Part shown: in pieces, positions 8,393 to 18,328 of the stretch
Position numbering within the stretch: position 1 is the stretch's first letter
How the letters are laid out: every line of letters begins with the position of its first letter
From: Paenibacillus sp. MZ04-78.2
GTDB taxonomy: Bacteria; Bacillota; Bacilli; Paenibacillales; NBRC-103111
Assembly (NCBI RefSeq): GCF_024213375.1
Contig: NZ_JANAVJ010000012.1
Coordinates: 19,754 to 83,753 of the forward strand
Length of the DNA: 64,000 nucleotides
Direction of reading: 5' to 3'
Made by a program: the position numbers and the translations under genes
The notes under the pieces: model-generated
What the model saw: the letters and a program-made list of their open reading frames with translations, nothing else
What the model was told of the DNA's origin: nothing
Databases searched by the model: none

Positions 8393-9769
8393 TTATTTTT
8401 TTTGGCCGTCGGCTTGATTCGCTTCATCCTGCGTTTTTTGCATCCGTTCGGCAACTTTCTCCGGTGCAACTTGTCCGCCAAGCAGTTCTTGCATCGAAGA
8501 TTCGAGCGTCACTTTCACTTTCGGCTGAACCAAGGCGTCGAACGCCGGGAATGCGCCTTTGGACGATCCTTGAGCATCGCCGATTTCTTTGACCAGCGGA
8601 TGCGCGTCGTTCGCGCCTTTGACGTTTTTCATAGCAGGAATCCGGTTTGCTTTGTTAAGCTGATCGGCTTGATTCTCGATCGTGTAGAAGTTCTTGATGA
8701 ATGTTTTAACGGCTTTCAATTCGTTGTCGTTCAAGTGAGCGGAGAAGCCGTAGCCGTTACTCCAGCCGCCGTTGATGTGGCCATCGCCTTTGCCGCCCAC
8801 ATCCGGGAGACGGAAGAAGCCGACATTGTCTTTCACGGTCGATTTTTCTTTGTCAAGCACCGCGGAAGTCGTCCACGTACCGTCAAACAGCATGGCAGCC
8901 TGGCCTGTGTAGAACTTCGCCTGACCTTCGGCATATTTCAGTCCTAATACGTTAGGATCGATATAGCCTTTATCCTTCAATTCCTTCATCCGCTTGAACG
9001 CTTCTACAACCGGAGCGTCAGTCCACTTGGTTTTGCCCGATTTGAAGCCTTCCTGCTGCTCGGTACCGCCTAAGCCGACAAACAAGCTGTTGCCGAGCAT
9101 GTTGATCGCCCAAGCGCTTTCCGGTCCGCCGCCCAGCGCGATCGGCGTAATTTTTTTCGCTTTCAAAGCTTCGCAGACTTTGAGGAACTCTTCCCAGTTT
9201 TTCGGAATCTGGACGCCGGCGTCCTGGAACATTTTCTTGTTGTAATAGAACCCTTCCACGTAACCGGATTCCGGCAGACCGTAGATTTTGCCGTCTACCG
9301 TAAATTCGCCCAGATTGTAGAATTGGTCCGACAAGCCAAGCTCTTTCAGAATATCGTTCAACGGGAGCAAATGGCCTGCCTTGGCATAGTTCTGGGTATC
9401 CGCACCGCCGAATAAGTTGAAAATATGCGGCGGCTTGCCGGAGGACATTTCCGCTTTCAGCTTCACATCGCGGTTGACGGTATCTTCGACGCCGTCGAGG
9501 TTCAGCTTAAGTCCCGGAACATCCTGCTCCGTTTTCGCCGTCACTTTCTGCAGCAGCTCCAGCGTCGATTTCGCCGTTTCCCGGACGTTGATGTGACGCA
9601 CCGTCATTTGGAACGATCCGGCCTTCGCCTCCGTTCCGGCAGCCGACTTGCCGGCCTCCGCTCCTTTGTCTTTTTCGTTATTCGCAGCCGGCGCGGAACT
9701 GCCGCAGCCAGCCAGTACGGTGGTCAGCAAGAGCGCTGCGCTTGCGGAACAAAGTACACTTTTCTTCAT
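8393..9769 (-). CDS. Sugar ABC transporter substrate-binding lipoprotein
   Basis: A 458-residue extracellular solute-binding protein. The N-terminus is a lipoprotein signal ending LAGC, with Cys22 as the lipidated residue, followed by a Ser/Ala/Glu-rich linker. The mature part has family-1 binding-protein features (GKIYGLPESGYVEGFYYNKK, then YTGQAAMLFDGTWT). It delivers a carbohydrate or polyol to the two permeases encoded downstream. It is the first gene of the operon; a TATAAT promoter with a palindrome in its spacer lies upstream. No regulator gene of the LacI or AraC type is adjacent, so the control protein is encoded elsewhere. Confidence 0.92.
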   Translation of the reverse strand: MKKSVLCSASAALLLTTVLAGCGSSAPAANNEKDKGAEAGKSAAGTEAKAGSFQMTVRHINVRETAKSTLELLQKVTAKTEQDVPGLKLNLDGVEDTVNRDVKLKAEMSSGKPPHIFNLFGGADTQNYAKAGHLLPLNDILKELGLSDQFYNLGEFTVDGKIYGLPESGYVEGFYYNKKMFQDAGVQIPKNWEEFLKVCEALKAKKITPIALGGGPESAWAINMLGNSLFVGLGGTEQQEGFKSGKTKWTDAPVVEAFKRMKELKDKGYIDPNVLGLKYAEGQAKFYTGQAAMLFDGTWTTSAVLDKEKSTVKDNVGFFRLPDVGGKGDGHINGGWSNGYGFSAHLNDNELKAVKTFIKNFYTIENQADQLNKANRIPAMKNVKGANDAHPLVKEIGDAQGSSKGAFPAFDALVQPKVKVTLESSMQELLGGQVAPEKVAERMQKTQDEANQADGQKK

Positions 9770-9821
9770 CTGGGAATCCCCCTATGTAAATATTTGTATC
9801 GGTGACCTTCACCTTGCTTTT

Positions 9822-9850
9822 ATTATAAAATCGCGTCATGACGCGTCACA
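9822..9850 (-). promoter_or_regulatory. Promoter of the sugar ABC operon
   Basis: Minus-strand TATAAT at 9822-9827 with a weak -35 (GTGACG or TGTGAC, 16-17 bases upstream). The poor -35 and the palindrome between the boxes suggest a regulated promoter. Confidence 0.55.
9832..9845. promoter_or_regulatory. Candidate operator palindrome
   Basis: CGCGTCATGACGCG is a perfect 14-bp palindrome located between the -10 and -35 of the sugar ABC promoter, where a bound repressor would block RNA polymerase. Confidence 0.55.
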
Positions 9851-9897
9851 GGTATACATTACAACTTTGGTGGGATAAAATTATCCACTTTCCTGAC

Positions 9898-9925
9898 ATA
9901 AAAAGAGGCAACCCGCAGGTTGCCT
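9898..9925 (-). terminator. Terminator hairpin facing the sugar ABC operon
   Basis: AGGCAACC/GGTTGCCT stem with a 4-nt loop, followed on the minus strand by CTTTTT. It would stop minus-strand transcripts before the ABC promoter. Confidence 0.7.
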
Positions 9926-9942
9926 GATCGTTGGAAAGGATA

Positions 9943-9951
9943 TGGTATAAT
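9943..9951 (+). promoter_or_regulatory. Extended -10 promoter of the cysteine-cluster gene
   Basis: TGG followed by TATAAT forms an extended -10 element; no good -35 is visible. The start codon of the next gene is at 9997. Confidence 0.6.
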
Positions 9952-9996
9952 AAGAGGACTAGTCGTAGAAGCGCAAAAGAATGGGAGGTAAGACCT

Positions 9997-10248
9997 ATGG
10001 AGTGCCGGATCGGATGCGCCGCCTGCTGCATCGTCATATCGATTTCATCCCCGATCCCGGGCATGCCGGAAGGCAAGCCTGCCGGTGTTCGCTGCATCCA
10101 GCTCACTGCGGATAACCGCTGCGGATTGTTCGGGAGCCCGGAACGTCCGGCCGTATGCGGCAGCCTGCGAGCCTCGGGGGAGATGTGCGGCCGTTCGAAT
10201 GAAGAGGCCTATGCGTATTTGGAAGCTTTGGAGCGGGCGACGAGCTGA
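9997..10248 (+). CDS. Small YkgJ-type cysteine-cluster protein
   Basis: An 83-residue protein beginning MECRIGCAACC, with further cysteines in CIQL, RCGLF, AVCGS and EMCGR. This spacing is typical of the YkgJ/CxxCxxCC zinc- or iron-binding family (PF03692), whose role is unknown. I chose the ATG at 9997 because GGGAGGT lies 8-10 bases upstream; an earlier in-frame ATG at 9931 lies before the promoter. The gene stands alone, with a terminator behind it. Confidence 0.8.
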   Translation: MECRIGCAACCIVISISSPIPGMPEGKPAGVRCIQLTADNRCGLFGSPERPAVCGSLRASGEMCGRSNEEAYAYLEALERATS

Positions 10249-10303
10249 GAGTATTTAGACAAGAGCCTTTGGCTTGCCGGGCGGGTTCGCAATTTCAAAT
10301 AAA

Positions 10304-10354
10304 AAGAAAACCCGAAGCATAACTGCTTACAAGCAGCTTTCGCCTCGGGTTTTT
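10304..10354. terminator. Bidirectional terminator between YkgJ gene and PDH operon
   Basis: AAAACCCGA pairs with TCGGGTTTTT around an inner hairpin (AAGC...GCTT). It can end the plus-strand YkgJ gene and the minus-strand lpd transcript. Confidence 0.8.
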
Positions 10355-10365
10355 CGTATATGGAT

Positions 10366-11784
10366 TTATTTTTTTACAAGCTGGTGAATCGGATGGCCGA
10401 GTGCGCCTTCGGCGGCGTCCATCGTAATTTCGCCAAGCGTCGGATGGGCGTGAATCGTCATCGCAATGTCTTCAAGCGTAGCGCCCATCTCAATGCCGAG
10501 CGTCATCTCCGCGATCAGGTTGGAAGCTTCCGCGCCGACCACCTGTGCCCCGATCAAAAGGCCGGTGTCTTTATCGCCGACAAGCTTCACAAAGCCGTCC
10601 GTGACGTTCATCGATTGTGCGCGGCCGTTCGCCCCGTAAGGGAACTTACCGGTGAACACATTGATGCCTTTGGCTTTCGCCTCGGTCTCGCTGAGACCTA
10701 CGCCAGCGATTTCCGGATCGGAGAAGACGACGGCCGGAATGACTTTGTAGTCCACAACGCTCGGCATTCCGGCAATGGATTCTGCCGCCACTTTTGCCTC
10801 ATACGAAGCTTTGTGAGCCAGCGCCATGCCCGGTACAATGTCGCCGATCGCATAAATGTGCGGAACGTTCGTCTGGCATTTTTCGTTGACTTGGATCAAA
10901 CCGCGTTCGCCGACCTGTACGCCTGCGAGCTCCAGCGACAAGTCGCCATCGGTATTCGGACGGCGGCCGACGGTAACCAGCACGTAGTCCGCGGTTATTT
11001 TATGCTCTTCGCCTTTGACGGTGTAGGTTACCGTCACGTCCTTGTCTGTTTGCTCGCAGCCTTGAGCCATCGCTTCGGTGACGACTTCGACGTCGAGCTT
11101 TTTCAAGTTGCGCGCCACTGGCTGCGACAGTTCTTTTTCGAAGCCCGGCAGGATGGAGTCGGAGCCTTCCAGCACCGTCACTTTCGCGCCGAACTTGGCG
11201 TACGTTTGACCCAGTTCGATACCGATGTAGCCGCCGCCGATGACGACGAGGCTCTTCGGAAGCTCATTCAGCGACAGCGCTTCGGTCGAGGACAGAATGC
11301 GTCCGCCGTACGGGAATGCTTTCAGCTCGATCGGACGGGAGCCTGTCGCAATAATGCAGTGGTTGAAACGGTAACGCGCCGTTTCGTTATCGTTGAAGAC
11401 GCGCGCTTCATGCTCGTTGATGAACAGCGCCTCGCCGTTAAAGATTTGCAGCTTGTTCCCTTTCAGCAGCATCCCTACGCCGCCGCTTTGCTTCTTGACG
11501 ATGCCGTCTTTCCACTCCTGTACCTTCGCCCAATCGATGTTCACATTCTCCGCCGAAATCCCGATCGACGTAGCATGCTTGATCACTTCGTAATGATGCG
11601 CCGCGGAAATCAGTGCCTTGGACGGAATGCAGCCGCGGTTCAGACACACGCCGCCAAGCTCGGATTTGTCCACGATCAGCACGCTTTTGCCAAGCTGAGC
11701 TGCGCGGATACCGGCTACATAACCGCCGGGGCCGGCCCCGATGACCAGAACGTCAATTTCAACCGATGCGTCTCCTACTACCAT
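10366..11784 (-). CDS. lpdA: Dihydrolipoyl dehydrogenase (E3)
   Basis: A 472-residue flavoprotein that reoxidises dihydrolipoamide on E2 with NAD+. The FAD Rossmann motif GAGPGG is at about residues 16-21, the redox-active disulfide is Cys47/Cys52 in GGVCLNRGCIPSKAL, a second NAD-binding GGGYIG motif lies near 185, and the C-terminus carries the catalytic HAHPTLGE segment. It is the last gene of the PDH operon, starting 6 bp after the E2 stop with a GGAGGTG ribosome site. As the only E3 in the window it may also serve other 2-oxoacid complexes. Confidence 0.96.
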   Translation of the reverse strand: MVVGDASVEIDVLVIGAGPGGYVAGIRAAQLGKSVLIVDKSELGGVCLNRGCIPSKALISAAHHYEVIKHATSIGISAENVNIDWAKVQEWKDGIVKKQSGGVGMLLKGNKLQIFNGEALFINEHEARVFNDNETARYRFNHCIIATGSRPIELKAFPYGGRILSSTEALSLNELPKSLVVIGGGYIGIELGQTYAKFGAKVTVLEGSDSILPGFEKELSQPVARNLKKLDVEVVTEAMAQGCEQTDKDVTVTYTVKGEEHKITADYVLVTVGRRPNTDGDLSLELAGVQVGERGLIQVNEKCQTNVPHIYAIGDIVPGMALAHKASYEAKVAAESIAGMPSVVDYKVIPAVVFSDPEIAGVGLSETEAKAKGINVFTGKFPYGANGRAQSMNVTDGFVKLVGDKDTGLLIGAQVVGAEASNLIAEMTLGIEMGATLEDIAMTIHAHPTLGEITMDAAEGALGHPIHQLVKK

Positions 11785-11790
11785 CTTGGA

Positions 11791-13134
11791 TTACACCTCC
11801 ATGACAAGCAGTTCCGGATCGGCCAGCAGCTGCTTGATATAGTTCATAAAGTTTTGTGCCGTAGCGCCGTCGATGATACGGTGGTCGAAGCTGAGCGACA
11901 GCGCCATGACCGGAGCGATGACGATTTCGCCGTTTTTGACGACCGGCTTCTCGCTGATGCGGCCCGTTCCGAGGATCGCCACTTCAGGGAAGTTGATGAT
12001 CGGCGTAAAGAACATGCCGCCGGCAGAGCCAATATTCGTAATCGTAAGCGTGGAGCCTTTCAGCTCGCTCGGACCGAGCTTGCCTTCGCGGCCGCGTACC
12101 GCAAGGTCCTTGATCGCGGCGGCAATGGTCCAAATATTTTTGCGGTCCGCGTCCTGAATGACCGGTACGATCAAACCGTTGTCCGTATCCGTCGCGATGC
12201 CGATATGGTAGTACTTTTTGTAGACGATTTCCTGCTTCTCTTCGTCGATCATGGCGTTCATCGCCGGGAATTGACGTGCTGCCGCCACCAATGCCTTCAC
12301 GATGAAAGGCAGGTAAGTCAGCTTGACGCCCTTCTTCTCGGCAACCGGCTTCGCTTTTTCGCGCAGCGTGACAAGACGGGTCACGTCGACTTCGTCCATC
12401 AGAGTCACGTGCGGAGCGGTATAAGCGCTCTTGACCATCGCATTCGCGATCGCCTTGCGGATACCCTTCAGCGGTACGCGCTCTTCCTCGCGGTCGCCGC
12501 TGACCGGCGCTGCTGCCGAAGGCGTCGCCGCGCTTGCTGCCGGAGCCGCTGCCGCCGAAGCTTCAGCCGCTTTCGGCGCAGCGCCCGGCGTGAAGCCATG
12601 CACGTCCTCGCGTGTCACGCGTCCGTTCTTGCCTGTCGCGGTAACCTCCGCGATGTTCACGCCCTTCTCGCGCGCCAGCTTGCGCACGCTCGGCGTCGCG
12701 AGCACTTCGCGCGCGTCGCCTGCCGCTGGGGCTCCGCCTGCCATCGGCGTATCCAGCTTCGAGGCGTTCACGTTCGCCGCTACGGCGCCGCCAACCGCGC
12801 ATTCTGCACCGCCTTGCGCAGCCGGAGCTTCCGCTGTCGCCGGAGCAGCGCTCGGTGCTTCGCCGTGGCCATGGGCCTGCTGCGGCACCTCGCCGGTTAC
12901 TTCGATGACAGCGATCACGTCGCCGATCGTACATACCGTACCTTCGGAGACCTTGAGCTCAATGATTTTCCCTTCTACCGGAGAAGGTACTTCCACCGTC
13001 GATTTATCGTTCTGAACGTCCATCAAGATCGTTTCGTCATTTACCGTATCGCCGGGTTTTACGTGCCATTTCACGATCTCGCCTTCGTGGATGCCTTCGC
13101 CCAGCTCGGGAAAGCGGTATTCAAAGTTTGCCAT
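11791..13134 (-). CDS. pdhC: Pyruvate dehydrogenase E2, dihydrolipoamide acetyltransferase
   Basis: A 447-residue core subunit. Domains in order: one lipoyl domain (about residues 1-78, lipoylated Lys44 in QNDKSTVEV), a long Ala/Pro-rich flexible linker (about 80-145), a peripheral subunit-binding domain ([17 protein letters not shown] and the [13 protein letters not shown] loop), a second Ala-rich linker and the catalytic acetyltransferase domain (about 215-447) with the active-site HRIIDG motif near the end. One lipoyl domain is the usual number in Bacillus E2. It transfers acetyl groups to CoA. The LipL-like enzyme encoded about 3 kb upstream could supply the lipoyl precursor. Confidence 0.96.
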   Translation of the reverse strand: MANFEYRFPELGEGIHEGEIVKWHVKPGDTVNDETILMDVQNDKSTVEVPSPVEGKIIELKVSEGTVCTIGDVIAVIEVTGEVPQQAHGHGEAPSAAPATAEAPAAQGGAECAVGGAVAANVNASKLDTPMAGGAPAAGDAREVLATPSVRKLAREKGVNIAEVTATGKNGRVTREDVHGFTPGAAPKAAEASAAAAPAASAATPSAAAPVSGDREEERVPLKGIRKAIANAMVKSAYTAPHVTLMDEVDVTRLVTLREKAKPVAEKKGVKLTYLPFIVKALVAAARQFPAMNAMIDEEKQEIVYKKYYHIGIATDTDNGLIVPVIQDADRKNIWTIAAAIKDLAVRGREGKLGPSELKGSTLTITNIGSAGGMFFTPIINFPEVAILGTGRISEKPVVKNGEIVIAPVMALSLSFDHRIIDGATAQNFMNYIKQLLADPELLVMEV

Positions 13135-13168
13135 CGGTCGCTCACCGTCCTTGCGTCTTAGTAAAATA

Positions 13169-14149
13169 TTAGAAATCCAATACTTGATTCAGGCCTTTGA
13201 CGATACGGGCAGGATTCGGAAGCCATTGATCTTCGACCTGCGCAAAAGGATACACCGTATCCGGAGGCGCTACGCGCAGCACCGGCGCTTCGAGATGCAG
13301 AATCGCCTTCTCGTTGATTTGCGCGATTACTTCTGCCGCAATGCCTGCCGTTTTTTGCGCTTCCTGCACGACGATCGCACGGTTCGTTTTCTTGATCGAC
13401 TCGACGATCGTGTCGATGTCCAGCGGTATCAGCGTGCGCAGGTCGATGACTTCGACTTTCGCGCCGCGCGTTTTCTCGATCTCCTCGGCCGCTTTGAGCG
13501 AAGTGTGCACCATAGCGCCGTACGTAATGATCGTGACGTCTGAGCCTTCGCGAACGACGTTCGCCTTGCCGATCGGCACCGTATATTCGCCTTCCGGCAC
13601 TTCCGCGCGGAACGAGCGGTACAAGTTCAGATGCTCCATGAAGAACACGGGATCGTTGTCGCGGATTGCCGAAATGAGCAGTCCTTTCGCATCGTACGGG
13701 TTGGAAGGCACGACAACTTTAATCCCCGGCGTTTGCACCATCAGCCCTTCCAGCGAGTCGGTGTGCAGCTCCGCCGCTTTAACGCCGCCGCCAAAAGGCG
13801 TACGGATCGTAATCGGCGCGTTGTAACGGCCGCCTGAACGATAGCGCATGCGCGCCGCCTGTACGGCGATTTGGTCGAACGCTTCAAAAATAAAGCCGAC
13901 AAACTGGATTTCCATGATCGGACGGAAGCCTTGAATGGCCATCCCGACCGCCATCCCGCCAATCGCGGATTCCGCAAGCGGCGTATCGAATACGCGGTTC
14001 TCCCCGAATTCGGCTTGCAGACCTTCCGTTGCGCGGAATACGCCGCCGACCTTACCTACGTCTTCCCCGAATATGACCACGTTCGGATCGCGCTGGAGCT
14101 CGACTCGCATCGCGTCCTTGATCGCTTGAATCATTGTCATTTGAGCCAT
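13169..14149 (-). CDS. pdhB: Pyruvate dehydrogenase E1 component, beta subunit
   Basis: A 326-residue transketolase-like subunit that forms the alpha2beta2 E1 with the product of the preceding gene. It starts [14 protein letters not shown] and shows [19 protein letters not shown] near residue 30 and [15 protein letters not shown], typical of E1 beta. The gene is 20 bp after the alpha-subunit stop and 34 bp before E2. GAGGAAC provides the ribosome site. Confidence 0.96.
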   Translation of the reverse strand: MAQMTMIQAIKDAMRVELQRDPNVVIFGEDVGKVGGVFRATEGLQAEFGENRVFDTPLAESAIGGMAVGMAIQGFRPIMEIQFVGFIFEAFDQIAVQAARMRYRSGGRYNAPITIRTPFGGGVKAAELHTDSLEGLMVQTPGIKVVVPSNPYDAKGLLISAIRDNDPVFFMEHLNLYRSFRAEVPEGEYTVPIGKANVVREGSDVTIITYGAMVHTSLKAAEEIEKTRGAKVEVIDLRTLIPLDIDTIVESIKKTNRAIVVQEAQKTAGIAAEVIAQINEKAILHLEAPVLRVAPPDTVYPFAQVEDQWLPNPARIVKGLNQVLDF

Positions 14150-14169
14150 GGCTGAAAGTTCCTCCCCTT

Positions 14170-15306
<1,137 letters not shown>

Positions 15307-15308
15307 TT

Positions 15309-15338
15309 ATTATAAACCTGTTTTAGTGAATTGCACAA
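15309..15338 (-). promoter_or_regulatory. Probable promoter of the PDH operon
   Basis: Minus-strand TATAAT at 15309-15314 lies about 60 bases before pdhA; the -35 (TTGTGC at 15333-15338, spacing 18) is poor. The 210-bp gap also contains the plus-strand promoter of the esterase. Confidence 0.5.
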
Positions 15339-15432
15339 GAACATACTTGTAAAATATGATTTCTTTTCGATTAGACGTATATAACAGTTCACAAAAAATA
15401 ATAATACAGATTAATAAAATCCATAAAACTAT

Positions 15433-15438
15433 TATAAT
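15433..15438 (+). promoter_or_regulatory. -10 box of the esterase gene
   Basis: TATAAT ten bases before the GGGAGG ribosome site; no convincing -35. The short distance means the leader would be very short. Confidence 0.4.
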
Positions 15439-15458
15439 ACAATGGGAGGTTTTCCCCC

Positions 15459-16187
15459 TTGGACGACAGCTTGTACTACAAGCGTACCATCGTAAAAGAA
15501 ACCGTATTTTCACACGCTCTCGGGCAGGAAAGATCGCTGCGCGTTTACCTTCCCCCAGGCTACAATGAGCTGTTGTCGTATCCTGTCATCTACTGTCAGG
15601 ACGGCGAAGATTTTTTTAATTTCGGCCGCATCGCCACGACGATGAACCGGCTTATCTTCGATGACAATGTGGAGCCCGCCATCATCGTCGGGGTGGACGT
15701 GGACAAAACGGTCCGCACTTCCGAGTACGCGCCCGAAGGAGAGCGTTTCCACGCTTACTGCGCGTTTTTTGCCGAGGAGCTGATCCCGTTTATACAAGAT
15801 CATTACCCGGTCCGCGCGGATTTGAACGAACGGACCTTGGCCGGCGATTCGCTCGGGGGCACCGTATCGTTACATCTTGCCTTAGATTATCGTAGCCTTT
15901 TTTGCCAAGTTATATCCTTGTCCGGCGCTTTTTTACAATCGACGCAAGAGCGGATCGAAGCCGAGGACGACTTGTCGTGGCTAAAGCTGTCCATGGTCAT
16001 CGGGCTCGACGAGACGGAAGTGACGACGGAGCGCGGGACATTCAATTTCGTCGAAGCGAACCGCAAAACAAAACAGCTCCTCGTCACGAGAAGCTGTTCG
16101 CTGCATTATGAAGAAAAGCCGGGAAAACACATTTGGGGCTTCTGGCAAAATGAATTGCCTGGCATGCTGAAACCATTTTTGACTTGA
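15459..16187 (+). CDS. Alpha/beta hydrolase, putative esterase
   Basis: A 242-residue enzyme of the esterase-D / enterochelin-esterase-like family (PF00756). The order is a beta-rich N-terminus (LRVYLPPGYNE), the PVIYCQDGEDFF strand, the nucleophile elbow GDSLGG with Ser131, and a C-terminal His at about 226 (KHIWGFW) as likely triad base. No signal peptide is present, so it acts in the cytoplasm. Start: TTG at 15459, ten bases after GGGAGG; no in-frame ATG fits. It is transcribed away from pdhA and convergent with the lipoyl-transferase gene. The substrate is unknown. Confidence 0.85.
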   Translation: MDDSLYYKRTIVKETVFSHALGQERSLRVYLPPGYNELLSYPVIYCQDGEDFFNFGRIATTMNRLIFDDNVEPAIIVGVDVDKTVRTSEYAPEGERFHAYCAFFAEELIPFIQDHYPVRADLNERTLAGDSLGGTVSLHLALDYRSLFCQVISLSGAFLQSTQERIEAEDDLSWLKLSMVIGLDETEVTTERGTFNFVEANRKTKQLLVTRSCSLHYEEKPGKHIWGFWQNELPGMLKPFLT

Positions 16188-16203
16188 ATCGGAACAGAGC
16201 CTC

Positions 16204-17076
16204 TTATTCGCCAGACTCCTTCTCGCGAATGCCGTAACGCTCGCAGAGCAGGGCTGCCATTTCCCGTACCCGGACGGATTCCGGGACCCACAGTCCCGCA
16301 GACGCCCGCTCCATCCCTTCGGGAGTTTGCCTCTCGCGCACGACCCGCTTCACTGCTTCAATGAACTTAATCGCAGCGCCGCCGCCCAGATCGGTCAGCT
16401 CTTCCAGGCTGGCCATGCTGTTGGCCGTCACCCGCGGAAAATCGATATCCTGCGCGCCGGCGGAAGCCCGTTCGTAAAACTCACGCGCTTGCCGCGCCTT
16501 CTCCGCCCCGGCCCCCTCGGCAATCACGAACGCCTGCACGACGTACGCATGGGCTTGCCGCCGCTGGGCGATGCCGCAAAATTTGCGGCCCCCGATACTC
16601 AGATCGTAATCTCCGGGACAATAGGCCCCTTCAATCTCCCCTTTGCGAACTTCACATCCGGTCGCTTGAAGCGCCAGCCGGATCAGCTCGAACATCCGCT
16701 CGAAGTCGTCGCGGAAGTCGATTTCCCCGGCCCGGCGCTTCGGCATGATGAGCGACACGTTGACGACGCCCAGATCAAGCGGCACCGCCGCGCCGCCCGA
16801 ATTGCGGACGGCGACATTGTAGCCTTGCGCCTCCAGATACCGGGCCGCTTCCGCCGTGCCGGGCAGCCGGCTATCACGCAGCCCCATAACGAACGCCCGC
16901 GGGTGGCGCCACAGATGGCATAGCGGCGCCCCGCCTTCGCCCACGTGCTTGCACAGCAGCTCCTCCAGCGCAAACGGATACAGCACATCCTGCTCCGTTA
17001 CGTCTTGCGAACGGTCCAGCAGCAGCAGATCCGAAAGCCCGTTCTTCTGCGGCTGCGTCATCTCTTGCTTATCCAT
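16204..17076 (-). CDS. lipL: Octanoyltransferase LipL-like (lipoate biosynthesis)
   Basis: A 290-residue member of the BPL/LplA/LipB fold. The lipoyl-transferase features include RNSGGAAVPLDLGVVNVSL (about 91-109), the candidate catalytic Cys153 in EGAYCPGDYDLS, and Lys165 in IGGRKFCGIAQRR. The Cys and Lys positions fit B. subtilis LipL, which moves octanoyl groups from GcvH to E2 proteins; LipM is the main alternative, and the residues alone do not fully separate them. Closeness to the PDH operon agrees with lipoylating E2. The C-terminal 50 residues are charged. The ribosome site AAAGGAG is about 13 bases from the ATG, somewhat far. Confidence 0.8.
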   Translation of the reverse strand: MDKQEMTQPQKNGLSDLLLLDRSQDVTEQDVLYPFALEELLCKHVGEGGAPLCHLWRHPRAFVMGLRDSRLPGTAEAARYLEAQGYNVAVRNSGGAAVPLDLGVVNVSLIMPKRRAGEIDFRDDFERMFELIRLALQATGCEVRKGEIEGAYCPGDYDLSIGGRKFCGIAQRRQAHAYVVQAFVIAEGAGAEKARQAREFYERASAGAQDIDFPRVTANSMASLEELTDLGGGAAIKFIEAVKRVVRERQTPEGMERASAGLWVPESVRVREMAALLCERYGIREKESGE

Positions 17077-17254
17077 AGCGGCTAACCCGCTCCTTTCCTG
17101 ATTCCGCTTCTCAGGCTCGTCTAAACTACCCCCATTCTAAAAGGGTCCGGCGGCCGTTGCAAGTCCCCGGCTTCACCGCTCCCTGTACCGCACAAAGGCA
17201 AAGGCCCGGATTCTCTTCCGTTGAAAGCGATCCGTGCTACAATGGAAAGGACCT

Positions 17255-17281
17255 TGTCACAAACCTGCCCGCTGTCTCGTC
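17255..17281 (+). promoter_or_regulatory. ECF41-type autoregulatory promoter
   Basis: TGTCACA, 16 bases, then CGTC. This matches the published target promoter of ECF41 sigma factors (TGTCACA and CGTC) and lies about 70 bases before an ECF41 gene. Confidence 0.75.
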
Positions 17282-17349
17282 CTATTTTTTTATGAGCGAA
17301 CCGCGCGGAAGCCGACAGTTCGATTTTTAACGCAAAGGAGAATCCGCCA

Positions 17350-18234
17350 ATGACGCAGCTTCCGTTGGAAGACTGGTATACCGAATATAAACCGCTGTTG
17401 TTTTCGATTGCCTACCGGATGCTGGGGTCGGTGTCCGAAGCGGAGGATATCATCCACGATCTGTTTCTGGCCGTATCCCGCACGGGCCCGGGCGCGATTC
17501 AGAACCCGAAGGCGTATTTATGCAAATCCGTTACCCGTCGCTGCATCGATCAGCTCAAATCCGCCCGCGCCCGCAGGGAAGTGTATGTCGGACCGTGGCT
17601 TCCCGAGCCGCTGCAAGCTTCGGATCAGGAAGACCCGCTGCTGCAGGCGGCCCGGAATGACGACATTTCCTTTGCCTTCCTGCTGCTGCTGGAGCAGTTG
17701 AACCCGGTTGAACGGGCGATTTTCGTCCTGCGCGAAGCGTTCGATTACGACTATAAGGAAATCGCCGACATGCTGGACAAAAGCGAAGCCGCCTGCCGGA
17801 AAACATACAGCCGTTTGAAGCAAAAACTGAACGTTGCGGAAGCTCGATCCCCGCAGCCTGGCCTCCCGGAATCAGAATCGCTCGTTCGCAGCTTTTTGAA
17901 GGCGGTCAGCACGGGAGACGTGCTTCAATTCATCCACCTGCTGACGGAGGATGCTGTCCTGTATTCCGATGGCGGAGGCAAGGCGCGCGCGGCGCTCCGG
18001 CCGATTCTCGGCGCAAACCGGATCGCTGCTTTCCTGCTCGGCATAGCGTCCAAAGGCACCGTCCTGACGCGGAGCGTCCCCGTTTCATTCAATCGCGGAG
18101 CTGGATTGCTGGTTGACGGTTCCCATTCCCGCATCGCCATCTTGTTCGAATTCGAAGGCACGCAGATCCGGACGATGTATTTCGTTAACAATCCGGATAA
18201 GCTACGCCATCTGCCGGAGCACCCGAAGCTTTAA
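17350..18234 (+). CDS. ECF41-family RNA polymerase sigma factor with SnoaL-like tail
   Basis: A 294-residue extracytoplasmic-function sigma factor. Region 2 spans about residues 10-75 (YRMLGSVSEAEDIIHDLF), region 4 about 105-160 (NPVERAIFVLREAFDYDYKE), and an extra C-terminal domain of about 120 residues has the SnoaL/NTF2 fold. Three signature elements of the ECF41 group are present: WLPEP (83-87) in the linker, DGGGK near 205 and NPDKL (281-285) at the end. In studied members the tail sets activity in place of an anti-sigma factor. ECF41 genes usually sit beside a carboxymuconolactone decarboxylase, oxidoreductase or epimerase gene; none is here. A matching promoter upstream suggests autoregulation. 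Confidence 0.9.
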   Translation: MTQLPLEDWYTEYKPLLFSIAYRMLGSVSEAEDIIHDLFLAVSRTGPGAIQNPKAYLCKSVTRRCIDQLKSARARREVYVGPWLPEPLQASDQEDPLLQAARNDDISFAFLLLLEQLNPVERAIFVLREAFDYDYKEIADMLDKSEAACRKTYSRLKQKLNVAEARSPQPGLPESESLVRSFLKAVSTGDVLQFIHLLTEDAVLYSDGGGKARAALRPILGANRIAAFLLGIASKGTVLTRSVPVSFNRGAGLLVDGSHSRIAILFEFEGTQIRTMYFVNNPDKLRHLPEHPKL

Positions 18235-18262
18235 CCGCTTGCTGCCGCTGCCGCAAATAAAC

Positions 18263-18306
18263 AAAAAACTCGATTTCCCCTGAACTGTGGGAAGCCGAGT
18301 TTTTTC
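18263..18306. terminator. Bidirectional terminator
   Basis: AAAAAACTCG and CGAGTTTTTT enclose an inner TTTCCC/GGGAAG stem. It lies between the convergent sigma-factor and GDYXXLXY genes and can serve both. Confidence 0.85.
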
Positions 18307-18328
18307 ATATTTTATCATCATCGCGGCG

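Noticed and set aside
10360-13161. 933-codon plus-strand ORF
   Set aside because: Antisense to the E2 and E3 genes; Arg/His/Phe-rich translation without domains, typical of a GC-biased shadow frame.
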